This document shows positions 8,809-16,856 of a stretch of 64,000 bases of DNA, one piece after another. The notes beneath the pieces are model-generated. The model did not search any database, had not been told where the DNA came from, and was given only the letters and a program-made list of their open reading frames with translations. Position 1 is the stretch's first letter; each line of letters starts with the position of its first letter. The position numbers were made by a program, and so were the translations under genes. Origin of the DNA: Clostridia bacterium (GTDB lineage: Bacteria; Bacillota; Clostridia; Christensenellales; Pumilibacteraceae); assembly GCA_900767465.1 (NCBI GenBank), contig CAAGAW010000029.1:28275-92274 (forward strand), written 5' to 3'.

Positions 8809-9305
8809 TATAATATAATCAAGACGGCGCTAAGCCTCTGCGGGCATTTGGCTGGCGCGGATACGCGGCGTACCGTTTCTACCGCCGGGGATTTCTCGAC
8901 TAACGCTCGAAATGACAATCGTGTACGATTCGCGGCGAAGCCGTCGGCAGGGCGGGGAAGCCATCGTCTCGCCGCCCGTTTGTCTGCGATGTCGTTTCGA
9001 CCGGAGTGAGGACGGCAGTCCGAACGCAGCGGAGAAATCCCGCGCGGAAGAGGCGTAATGTCCGTGTGCGGTTATTACGTGTTCCTTCCGCTATGCGATA
9101 ATACTTTCGCCATAACGTTACTATATCGCTTGCCTTCGCAAGCACGCCGTTTTCTTTTCAAAAGAAAAGGTCGTTTTCCTTCTTGAAGTAAGCCATAGTG
9201 ACTAACGCAGATTCCTCACGCGGAAACGCGTCGGAATAAATCATACTCCTAAGGGAAGTCCGTTCGTACCTGTCGGTTCGGGTGCGGACGGACTTCCCGT
9301 TTTTT
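8809..9305 (+). other. Non-coding stretch with REP-like repeat R2 and an orphan terminator
   Basis: No credible protein gene is seen over ~900 bases between the AraC gene and 9654. Two overlapping TATAAT boxes lie at 8809-8819 without a good -35. Around 8890-9045 there is REP-like sequence (TTTCTCGACTAACGCTCGAAATGA pattern, then a GGCAGGGCGGGG...CCGCCC unit). A perfect palindrome TTTTCTTTT / AAAAGAAAA lies near 9150-9168. The stretch ends in the strong terminator at 9253-9305. A non-coding RNA is possible but unproven. Confidence 0.4.
9253..9305 (+). terminator. Strong orphan terminator
   Basis: Arms GGGAAGTCCGT (9253-9263) and ACGGACTTCCC (9288-9298) match perfectly over 11 bp, followed by G and six T. 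No plus-strand ORF ends upstream. Confidence 0.8.
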
Positions 9306-9559
9306 ACCCTGCCGGGACGGTGTGCCGCGCCGTACGAACGCCGGAAAAACGTCGCGGTCAAAATCGTTATTTTTTACCGTATGCAAAAATAGAAATAAAA
9401 TTCACATTATATTTTTACGGCAAAATCCGCCCGTAACCGAATCAAACCGCGCAAAAACTAAAAACTTGCGCGATTTTTTCTTTTTTCTAAACGAAAGAGA
9501 GCAGTGTTATATTTTCCATTTTTGTCGTTTTCGTGTCCATTTCCTTTGCGTTATGCGTG

Positions 9560-9568
9560 TGGTATAAT
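9560..9568 (+). promoter_or_regulatory. Extended -10 promoter of the first sugar-transport operon
   Basis: TGG followed by TATAAT (9563-9568) forms an extended -10; no good -35 is seen. The leader is about 80 bases and contains no obvious terminator. The ATG at 9654 has a strong GGAGGAG site. Confidence 0.65.
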
Positions 9569-9653
9569 ATACGTGAAATATGGGGATTATAGGTTCTGCA
9601 CGCCCTTTTGCGTGTTTGTCGCCCCGCCCAAAGAACGGCTACGGAGGAGAATA

Positions 9654-10652
9654 ATGAGTCTAAAAAAACGGATTGCTTACTTTGTTTGCGCAGCGTGTAT
9701 GCTTGCGCTCGCTTTTCCCGCGTTCGGATTTACTCTTTCGGGCGAGGCAAAACTCGGTCGCGACGGCAAGGCGTCCGTTCGCCTTACGATCGTAAGCGAA
9801 CTTAACGAAACCGATTTTCGCGAAAAACTCGACGCGTTCGTTACGGCGTACTGCAACGATTCGTCCCAAAAAGCGGGCGATACCAACGCCGTCGTGATTA
9901 ACGACGTCAAAAAGACCGGAGACGGATACATAGTTACCGCGGTTACCCGCCGTATCGACAAGGTTACGGTGTCGGGGACGATGGATTACGCTCCCGCCGC
10001 CGAGTATGCGGTTCCGGACAGTATGGAGCGACGCAGTCTCAGAAACTGGATGCACGGCAATTACGGAACGGTTACCGTAACGTCGATAAAAGGTTCGGTC
10101 CGCGACTCGGTTACGATCGGTAAAGCGTCCGAGGCGGGAACGAGCAGAGCGAAAGCGATTGCCCGCGACATAAACGGCAGAGAATACGACAACGAAAAAG
10201 ACGTCGCCGACGATCAGGTGGACTTTTACGCCACGGGCAACGATGTCGGAGTTTTCGAGGATATCGCAAAGTCGGATAAAAACACAAAAGTCGTAAAGTT
10301 TTTCTTTCTCGATATAGGCGGAGTAACCGACGCGACCGTGACTTTCGACGGCAAAATAAGATATTACGGCGGAAACAACGCTACGCTCGTAGACGCGCAC
10401 ACCGTAAAGTTCGAGTCGTGCAAAGTTACCGCTAGTATTATTTCCACCGCGGATCCCGACGTGGGGTCGGTAACGCGCGACGACGTAACGATGCTTGCCG
10501 GCTGGGCGGTCGTCGATAACGGAACGAGTCCGTTTGCGATCGCGCTTGCGGTTATCGCGGCGGTTGCGGTCGGCGGCGGAATAATCGCGTTTATAATTCA
10601 CGTAAACAACCTCGGCAAAAAGGCAATAGCAAAAGAGGAGGATAAGCAATGA
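9654..10652 (+). CDS. Secreted single-pass membrane protein of unknown function, first gene of transporter operon
   Basis: A 332-residue envelope protein I do not recognise. The start at 9654 is set by the GGAGGAG ribosome site; an in-frame extension upstream to 9504 runs through the promoter and is rejected. Residues 1-~27 are a signal peptide (MSLKKRIAYFVCAACMLALA). The extracellular part is beta-rich with Thr/Val-rich strands such as GKASVRLTIVSEL. A transmembrane helix near 292-316 (FAIALAVIAAVAVGGGIIAF) precedes a charged cytoplasmic tail. The stop overlaps the start of the first permease (ATGA), so the protein is probably made together with the ABC importer and may act at the same membrane complex; this is inference from position only. 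Confidence 0.7.
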   Translation: MSLKKRIAYFVCAACMLALAFPAFGFTLSGEAKLGRDGKASVRLTIVSELNETDFREKLDAFVTAYCNDSSQKAGDTNAVVINDVKKTGDGYIVTAVTRRIDKVTVSGTMDYAPAAEYAVPDSMERRSLRNWMHGNYGTVTVTSIKGSVRDSVTIGKASEAGTSRAKAIARDINGREYDNEKDVADDQVDFYATGNDVGVFEDIAKSDKNTKVVKFFFLDIGGVTDATVTFDGKIRYYGGNNATLVDAHTVKFESCKVTASIISTADPDVGSVTRDDVTMLAGWAVVDNGTSPFAIALAVIAAVAVGGGIIAFIIHVNNLGKKAIAKEEDKQ

Positions 10653-11683
10653 GCGATAACAGCAACAGCGCGGTTACCGAAGAAATTTCGCCCGTCGCAA
10701 ACGTTCCGAAGAAAAAACAGAACTCGTTCGCGCGCGGACTCAAAGAGTTCGGAAGAGGCAAATTCTGGCGCAGCGTCGTCCGGCACAAAGCGTTGTATCT
10801 TATGGTACTTCCGGCGGTTATACTCGTGGGTATATTCAGTTACGCGCCGATGTTCGGACTTGCGGTCGCTTTTCAGCAGTACGACATATTCGAGGGCGTT
10901 GGCGGCAGCGAATTTATAGGGTTTCAGCTCATAGTAAGAATTTTCAAACCGCTTACGCCGGGCGCGTACATATATTTCCGCAACACGATCTATATCGCGC
11001 TGATCCGTATAGGAACAAACTTTCCTCTTATCCTTATATATACGCTCCTCATCAACGAGGTTCGCAACAAGAAAATCAAGGGAATCTATCAGGTAATATC
11101 CTATCTCCCGTTCTTTATATCGTGGGTGGCGGTAGGCGGTATGTGTACCAACCTCTTCGCGGCGGACACCGGCATAATGAACCGCGTTCTTTCCGCAATC
11201 AGCGGCAAAAAAGTCCAGATCGTATGGTATTCCGCGCCGCAATACTGGTGGTACATACTTGCGACGGCATCGCTGTGGAAAGGTCTCGGATGGGGTACCA
11301 TGATGTATCTCTCCGCGATCGGCAACGTAAGCGGCGAACTTTACGACGCTTGCCGGATCGACGGCGGCGGCAGATTCCGTCAGGCGATAACGGTTACGCT
11401 TCCCGGGATAATGAACGTAATCATGCTCCAGCTTATAATGGACGTCGCCGGACTCGTAAAGGACGACTACACGATGATAGTCGCAATGACCAACAGTTCG
11501 TGGGATCTTACGTCGACGACCGACGTCGTAGGCACGCTTTCGTACCGCGCGATTACCGGAACGGGCGGAGGCGGACTCAGTTCGGCTACCGCGTACGGAC
11601 TCGTTCAGGGCGTAATCGGTCTTATCTTAGTGTTGTTCACCAACAGAATCGTTAAAAAATCCGACAACGAGGGAATATTATGA
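10649..11683 (+). CDS. Carbohydrate ABC transporter permease (LplB family)
   Basis: Inner-membrane permease of a CUT1-type sugar importer, 344 residues. An N-terminal basic cytoplasmic segment (~1-45) precedes about six transmembrane helices, the first at LYLMVLPAVILVGIFSYAPM. The EAA loop that docks the ATPase is ELYDACRIDGGGRFRQAITV. FGLAVAFQQYDIF, here as MFGLAVAFQQYDIFEG, is characteristic of LplB/PtsG-like oligosaccharide permeases. It overlaps both neighbours by four bases. No ATPase gene is present in this locus, so a shared MsmX/UgpC-type ATPase elsewhere must energise it. Confidence 0.93.
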   Translation: MSDNSNSAVTEEISPVANVPKKKQNSFARGLKEFGRGKFWRSVVRHKALYLMVLPAVILVGIFSYAPMFGLAVAFQQYDIFEGVGGSEFIGFQLIVRIFKPLTPGAYIYFRNTIYIALIRIGTNFPLILIYTLLINEVRNKKIKGIYQVISYLPFFISWVAVGGMCTNLFAADTGIMNRVLSAISGKKVQIVWYSAPQYWWYILATASLWKGLGWGTMMYLSAIGNVSGELYDACRIDGGGRFRQAITVTLPGIMNVIMLQLIMDVAGLVKDDYTMIVAMTNSSWDLTSTTDVVGTLSYRAITGTGGGGLSSATAYGLVQGVIGLILVLFTNRIVKKSDNEGIL

Positions 11684-12636
11684 CGGCGAAAACTCAGACA
11701 AAAACGAACTCGCCCGCACGGCAGTCTTACGCCCTCGGCGTGGACGCGGACGAGCTAAAACTCAACAAGCACAAAGTTTACGCGTTCGACGTCGTAAACA
11801 CGGTAATTATGATTCTGCTTACGGTTGTGTTCCTTATTCCTTTTTGGATGATAGTCGCAACCAGCCTCAGTACCAACAGCGAACTTTTGCAGCACGGCGC
11901 GGGAATCGTAATCCGCGGATTCACTCTCGAAGGATATAAATTCCTGTTTCAGGCAAGCGACATTTTCCTTCGTTCGCTCGTAAACTCGGTCGTAGTGTCT
12001 TTCGTATCCGCGGTGCTTTCGGTGTTTATATGTACTCTTGCGGCGTACGCGCTGTCGGTAAAATCCATGCCGGGCAGAAAGATTCTCAACGTCTACTTTA
12101 TGATCCCGATGTTCTTCGGCGGCGGCACGATACCCACTTACCTCGTAATCCGCGCCATCGGAATTTACAACACGATATGGGCGTTGATTCTTCCGGGCGT
12201 TGCGGGATCGTACTACATAGTGCTTATGCGCAACTTCTTCTATTCGGTGTCGCCCGCGCTCAGCGAAGCGGCGAGAATAGACGGTGCGGGATACTTTACG
12301 ATAACGCGTAAGATCTTTATACCGCTTGCCGTCCCGATGATGCTTACGATCGGTCTTATTCATTTCGTCGGAAAATGGAACGACTATATGAGTTCGCTCC
12401 TTTATCTCGACACCAACAACAAGAATCTGTGGATGAGTCAGTACGTTCTTCAGCAAATGCTCACCCAGATTCAGAGCGTATTCGGAAATTCCGTTTCGGG
12501 GTCTTCGTCCACCGCTCCTATCATGGCGACCAAAAACGCCGGTATGGTAATCGTAATTCTTCCTTTGATAGCGATGTCGCCCATCTTGCAAAAGTACTAT
12601 GTAAGAGGGTTGATGGAAGGCGCGGTCAAAGGTTAA
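11680..12636 (+). CDS. Carbohydrate ABC transporter permease (YtcP / LplC family)
   Basis: Second permease of the CUT1-type importer, 318 residues with about six transmembrane helices starting at VVNTVIMILLTVVFLIPFWM. The ATPase-docking EAA motif is LSEAARIDGAGYFTITRKIF followed by IPLAVPMM. Typical YtcP features are the segment MIPMFFGGGTIPTYLVI and the long C-terminal loop rich in Ser before PIMATKNAGMV. It overlaps the lplB-like gene by four bases and is followed after 25 bases by the receptor gene, which has its own GGAGG site. Substrate cannot be read from sequence; the adjacent beta-helix and Ig-like lipoproteins suggest a plant or host polysaccharide fragment. Confidence 0.93.
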   Translation: MTAKTQTKTNSPARQSYALGVDADELKLNKHKVYAFDVVNTVIMILLTVVFLIPFWMIVATSLSTNSELLQHGAGIVIRGFTLEGYKFLFQASDIFLRSLVNSVVVSFVSAVLSVFICTLAAYALSVKSMPGRKILNVYFMIPMFFGGGTIPTYLVIRAIGIYNTIWALILPGVAGSYYIVLMRNFFYSVSPALSEAARIDGAGYFTITRKIFIPLAVPMMLTIGLIHFVGKWNDYMSSLLYLDTNNKNLWMSQYVLQQMLTQIQSVFGNSVSGSSSTAPIMATKNAGMVIVILPLIAMSPILQKYYVRGLMEGAVKG

Positions 12637-12661
12637 ATTAAACAAATACGGAGGTAAAATC

Positions 12662-14392
12662 ATGAAAAAGAGAATTTTGTCGGCATTGCTCGCGGCTATG
12701 ATGATGTTCACTATGGTCGGTTGCGGAGAAACCGAGGATAACGGCGGCGGAGGCGGTGGCGGAAGCACGACCCGTCCCACCGGAACCAGCATCACGATCT
12801 ACACCGGCGGTTCGAGCGAGTTTATCTGGACGAAAGGAAGCAAAGAAGAGGAAATACTCGATTATATCGAGCAGAAGTATTTCGACGAAACGGGTGTTTC
12901 GCTCGACTTTAACGTATCCTTCCTCGGACAGGACATGAAAACCAAACTTCAAAGCGCGCTTTCGGGCGGCGACCCCGTGGACATCGCGGTTTCGCACACC
13001 CGCGGCGGCGACGGCATGGACGACTGGATGATTAAGTACGACGGTTTTTACAATCTGGCCGACGACATCGAAGAGTACGGACCCAACGTTTACGACGCGT
13101 TCTCCAAACCGCTCGACGGATCGATCAGTTCCGCTCTCGACGCGGTAACCACTTCGGAAAACAAAGTCGTGGGTATTCCGTCGGTGATCAGCCCCTACAA
13201 GTTCGGTATTTTAGTCCGCAAAGACAGAATGGAAGCGGTAGGCTATACCGACGACGAGGAAAAAGCGGGAACGCTTTGCACGGCTACCAACTCCAACTAT
13301 ATCCTCGTGGATAACCTCGAAGATTTTACCGCGATGTGCATTGCGATAAACAGAAAATTCGACAAGAACTACGCCGTGTCCGGCGCGATCTGGGATATCG
13401 AAAAAGCCCTTTCGCTCGGCGCGTTCGGTAATTCGGGTCAGTACACCTACGCCGTAGACGCGGAAAACGAGATGATTCGCGGCGGCGCGTCCTTCGACTA
13501 CTATCTCGACGTTATCAAAACCGAGTACGACTGGGCGGTAAACGGAGTGATTTCCAAAGACGCCGACGCGATCCTCAAAGAGGACGCGGAGCAGGCTTTC
13601 TACAGCGGAGCAAGCAGCGTGTTCGTTCTCGACCCGACCGTTACGCACCTTATTCAGGTTGCGCGTAACTGCAAGGCGGTAAACGCCGAAGCGGAATTTA
13701 CCGTACTCGGCGCGCTCCGCGAAAAACGCGACCCCGCCGCCTGCAAGTACTTCCGCAAGAATGCGGACGGAACGGACAAACTCGACGCGGACGGCAACAA
13801 GATCCCGATGAAGGGCTTTATGCGCAACACGCAGGCTACTTTCTGCGCGTCCGTACTCAAAACGAGCCAGAACACCGTCAAGATCATGAAGTTCCTTAAC
13901 TGGGTATACAAAAACGAGGCAAACTACAACCTTTGCCGTTACGGCAGAGAGGGAATCGACTGGATCAACAACGGCGACGGCACGTATTCGTACCCGAACG
14001 AAAGTTACGCAACCAACCCGCCGTATTCGGGAATTCTTACTCTCGTCGAAAACCAGAATATGTCGAACCTTATCTATAAAGGGTACACCGAAGAGGAACT
14101 TTCCTGGCTCGCTACCGCGGCAGATCCCGACAACTACGTCGAAAACGACGTAATCGACTATCTGCTTCCCGAAAACTCGACCATGGGCGCACCCGTCGCT
14201 TCGGCGGCGAACAACCTCCGCGCGGGCGTTCTCGTTCCCGCATGGAAAGGCAATACCGATCCCATGACGGAAGGCGGCAAGGAGTTTACAAGCAAGGCAA
14301 ACGCGCTTAAAGAAGCGACCAGAACGTTCGGCGGTATGCGTTACAAGGCGTACCTCACCATGAAAAAGGCTCGTCAGGAGCGTGCTAAATGA
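12662..14392 (+). CDS. Extracellular solute-binding lipoprotein (LplA-like)
   Basis: Sugar receptor of the importer encoded just upstream. A 576-residue lipoprotein: signal peptide with lipobox TMVGC (C21), then a Gly-rich linker (residues ~27-38) and an LplA-type solute-binding fold. Recognisable parts are FNVSFLGQDMKTKLQSALSG, GDPVDIAVSHT, and the C-terminal EFTSKANALKEATRTFGGMR. The length is normal for LplA-type receptors, which are larger than classic MalE. The high position within the operon matches the need for receptor excess. Its stop overlaps the next gene by four bases. Confidence 0.92.
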   Translation: MKKRILSALLAAMMMFTMVGCGETEDNGGGGGGGSTTRPTGTSITIYTGGSSEFIWTKGSKEEEILDYIEQKYFDETGVSLDFNVSFLGQDMKTKLQSALSGGDPVDIAVSHTRGGDGMDDWMIKYDGFYNLADDIEEYGPNVYDAFSKPLDGSISSALDAVTTSENKVVGIPSVISPYKFGILVRKDRMEAVGYTDDEEKAGTLCTATNSNYILVDNLEDFTAMCIAINRKFDKNYAVSGAIWDIEKALSLGAFGNSGQYTYAVDAENEMIRGGASFDYYLDVIKTEYDWAVNGVISKDADAILKEDAEQAFYSGASSVFVLDPTVTHLIQVARNCKAVNAEAEFTVLGALREKRDPAACKYFRKNADGTDKLDADGNKIPMKGFMRNTQATFCASVLKTSQNTVKIMKFLNWVYKNEANYNLCRYGREGIDWINNGDGTYSYPNESYATNPPYSGILTLVENQNMSNLIYKGYTEEELSWLATAADPDNYVENDVIDYLLPENSTMGAPVASAANNLRAGVLVPAWKGNTDPMTEGGKEFTSKANALKEATRTFGGMRYKAYLTMKKARQERAK

Positions 14393-14859
14393 TCGTCGGC
14401 TGGATAATTGTTTTTTGCATAATCGAGTTGTACGGCGTGTCGATTGCGGTATTCTCGAAACGGCGGAACGAAAAAGGGTGGGCGTATAATCTGATACCTT
14501 TCGTCGCGTTTACCTATCCGAATCGTAACACGCGCGGGTTCAAGATCCTTTCCATTCCCGTCAAAAACTTCCTCGCGGTGGTAGTTTTTATCGTCGCGGT
14601 GCTTGCGTTTTGCACGGCATGGCAGTGGTGGGGAATTTACAACCTCGCCGAAAAAGATCAGAACGCCCTTCGCCAGATTCTTATGATTCCCACGGTTATT
14701 TGCGGGATAGTATTCTGGTTCGGTCTCATCAACTCGACAAAGGCGCTTTCGCTCAGATACAACTTCACGTTCCGTTGCGAAACGCTTGTGTACATGTTTG
14801 CGGTTACGGTCCCCGTCGTTTTGATGGCGGCGCCCGTCCGCGCACCCCGCGAGATCTGA
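14389..14859 (+). CDS. Small four-helix membrane protein of unknown function
   Basis: A 156-residue integral membrane protein not assigned to a family. Predicted helices: GWIIVFCIIELYGVSIAVF (4-22), FLAVVVFIVAVLAFCTAWQW (~60-82), ILMIPTVICGIVFWFGL (~100-118) and ETLVYMFAVTVPVVLMAA (~132-150). The loop after helix 1 is Arg/Lys-rich (SKRRNEKGW). It is translationally coupled to the receptor gene by an ATGA overlap, so it is probably an accessory part of the importer. An ATACGTAT-family hairpin follows its stop directly. Confidence 0.7.
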   Translation: MIVGWIIVFCIIELYGVSIAVFSKRRNEKGWAYNLIPFVAFTYPNRNTRGFKILSIPVKNFLAVVVFIVAVLAFCTAWQWWGIYNLAEKDQNALRQILMIPTVICGIVFWFGLINSTKALSLRYNFTFRCETLVYMFAVTVPVVLMAAPVRAPREI

Positions 14860-14890
14860 AAACTCGCATACGTTATAGGATTTTTGCGAC
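14858..14890 (+). repeat. ATACGTAT-loop hairpin element, copy G
   Basis: Starts within the stop codon of the four-helix protein: GAAAAC, core TCGCATACGTTATAG, then GATTTTTGCGAC. Arms are shorter than in copy B and the core has one extra T. Confidence 0.6.
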
Positions 14891-14936
14891 TACAATCGTT
14901 GTCGCTCTATCGAAAAAATTATAAGGAGAAAAAAGT

Positions 14937-16838
14937 ATGAGGAAAAAGATTCTTGCATTATTACTTGCTACGACCATGATTTTCGGCGTCGCGGCGTGCG
15001 GCAAAACGCCGGATAATCCCGACAATCCCGATAATCCCAAGCCGGCGGAAACCGTTTACGAAGCGGTTACCATGTCGCCCGACTACGCAACGATTTCCGA
15101 CGAAACTCTCGCGACTTACACGACTTACTACTTCGACAACCAAAAGGGTATCGACGCGGCTACCGGACTCAGCGAGGCAAAACCTAAAAAATCCCTCGGC
15201 GAGGCGATGAATATCATCAAAAACGTAAAAGCAGGCGTTCCTACCCGTATCCTCTTCAAGGCGGGCAGCGAATGGACGGGCAGCCTTGCGATCGAAGGAT
15301 TCGAGGCAGCCGAAGAAACCCCGCTCCTCGTGGGCGTTTACGGCGCGACGAACGAAGAGCAGTACGCAAAAATCAAGGACGGAACCAGACTTATCACCGT
15401 AAAAGGCTCCAACGTCCGCGTTTCGGGATTCGATCTGTCCGGACCGAAAAAGAGTAAAAAAGGCATCACCTTTATCACCTCCGGATCGGGCGCGACCAAA
15501 AACGTCGTAATCAGCGGTAACTATATCCACGACATCAACTACGACTGGGCGGCTTATCAGGAGTGGCTTGCCGATCCGCTCCGCGATCAGTACGCGGACG
15601 AGCGCGGCAAACTTCCTCACGAAATGAGCGACGAAACCACGATTTGCCGTAATCCCAAAATCGTAACGTCCGATAACGAATTCGGTTACGGTAACGGCGG
15701 TATCTTTACCGAGTCCGGTACCAATTCGATGCAGGGCGCAAGCTGGTTTGAGGATTGCTGGGTCGAGAACAATATCATTACGCGCGTTGCGCGCAGCGGA
15801 ATGTTCCTCGACGCCGGCTGGTACTATAAGCCCGGACACAACTGGGGCAGCGGCAAGTGGTATCAGGACGAGAACGGAGTAGAGCATAACGTCTACCCCA
15901 ACAAAAATATGATTGTCCGCGGCAACAATATTTCGTACGTCGGCGGCGACAGCATAGTTCTTCTCGCAACCAACGGCGGCTGGATCGAAAACAACGTAAG
16001 TTACCACGCGAACTACGTAGGCAGAGGCGGTTACTACAACGCCGGAATCTGGCCTCACTCGTGCAAAAACATCGTTATGCAGTATAACGAAGCGGCTTAC
16101 ACTCACCTCGACAACGGCGCGGGCGACGGACAGGGCTTCGATATCGATATCGGATGCTCGAATATCACCTTCCAGTACAACTATTCGCACCACAACAAGG
16201 GCGGCGGATTGCTTCTTGCTAACGCCGGATCGAGTCAGCCGATCTACGACGTAAACGGTAACCCGGTGCGCGACGAAGATAATATTCCCGTAGTCGAAAA
16301 ACTCAATCCGTACTGGGGAGATAACGTTCTTCGCAACAACGTGTTCGCCGACAACGTAAACTTCATCAAGTTCGACGGCGCGCTTACCTCGCTCGAAATA
16401 TACAACAACACGTTTATTTCGTCCGCGGTAGCAAGCACGCAGTCGCTTATCTCGTCGCACGATCCGTACAGCGCGGGCGGCGGACAAAGCTGGGTGTTCA
16501 GAAACAATATCATCCTTCTTCGCAACAAAGTCACGCCGAAGATCGAGACCAACAACACTCGTTACGCGGCTTTCGAGAATAACGTGTTCTGGAACTTCGG
16601 CGACGGATTCGACGCCAACAGCAAGGATTATATGAAGAATCCTAAAAACAACGTGATTCTCGATCCGCAGATCACGACCGAAGAGGCAAAGAAAGGCTAC
16701 GAAAACGCAAAACTTTTCGTAAGCGGCAACGACGGAGTATTCACGGCCGGTGCAAAACTCGAAAAAGCCAACAAAACCGACTTTAACGGTAACAACGTCG
16801 AGGGCGTCCTGTACGCGGGCGCATTCGGCAAAAAATAA
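14937..16838 (+). CDS. Right-handed beta-helix lipoprotein, possible polysaccharide lyase or hydrolase
   Basis: A 633-residue lipoprotein: signal peptide with lipobox GVAAC (C21) followed by a short DNP repeat linker. The body is a right-handed parallel beta-helix of the pectate-lyase superfamily, seen in regularly spaced strand turns such as NVRVSGFDLSGP, KNVVISGNYIHDINY, NMIVRGNNISYVGGDSIVLL, GGWIENNVSYHANYVG, CSNITFQYNYSHHNKGGGLL and SLEIYNNTFISS. The N-terminal YYFDNQKGIDAATGLSEAKP and ILFKAGSEWTG are typical of secreted beta-helix carbohydrate enzymes. Which reaction it performs, if any, cannot be told; it might only bind glycan. It follows the importer operon by 77 bases with a GGAG site and no clear terminator between. 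Confidence 0.8.
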   Translation: MRKKILALLLATTMIFGVAACGKTPDNPDNPDNPKPAETVYEAVTMSPDYATISDETLATYTTYYFDNQKGIDAATGLSEAKPKKSLGEAMNIIKNVKAGVPTRILFKAGSEWTGSLAIEGFEAAEETPLLVGVYGATNEEQYAKIKDGTRLITVKGSNVRVSGFDLSGPKKSKKGITFITSGSGATKNVVISGNYIHDINYDWAAYQEWLADPLRDQYADERGKLPHEMSDETTICRNPKIVTSDNEFGYGNGGIFTESGTNSMQGASWFEDCWVENNIITRVARSGMFLDAGWYYKPGHNWGSGKWYQDENGVEHNVYPNKNMIVRGNNISYVGGDSIVLLATNGGWIENNVSYHANYVGRGGYYNAGIWPHSCKNIVMQYNEAAYTHLDNGAGDGQGFDIDIGCSNITFQYNYSHHNKGGGLLLANAGSSQPIYDVNGNPVRDEDNIPVVEKLNPYWGDNVLRNNVFADNVNFIKFDGALTSLEIYNNTFISSAVASTQSLISSHDPYSAGGGQSWVFRNNIILLRNKVTPKIETNNTRYAAFENNVFWNFGDGFDANSKDYMKNPKNNVILDPQITTEEAKKGYENAKLFVSGNDGVFTAGAKLEKANKTDFNGNNVEGVLYAGAFGKK

Positions 16839-16856
16839 AAATCAGGAGGAGAAAAG

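Noticed and set aside
8896..9145. Minus-strand ORF with a CHFER-type ending
   Set aside because: This peptide pattern is a known artefact of REP-like repeats; composition and lack of ribosome site agree.
9170..9250. Small minus-strand ORF ending AYFKKENDLFF
   Set aside because: Its AGGAG site abuts the ATG too closely, and the 28-codon frame ends in a palindromic A/T repeat; too weak to list as a gene.
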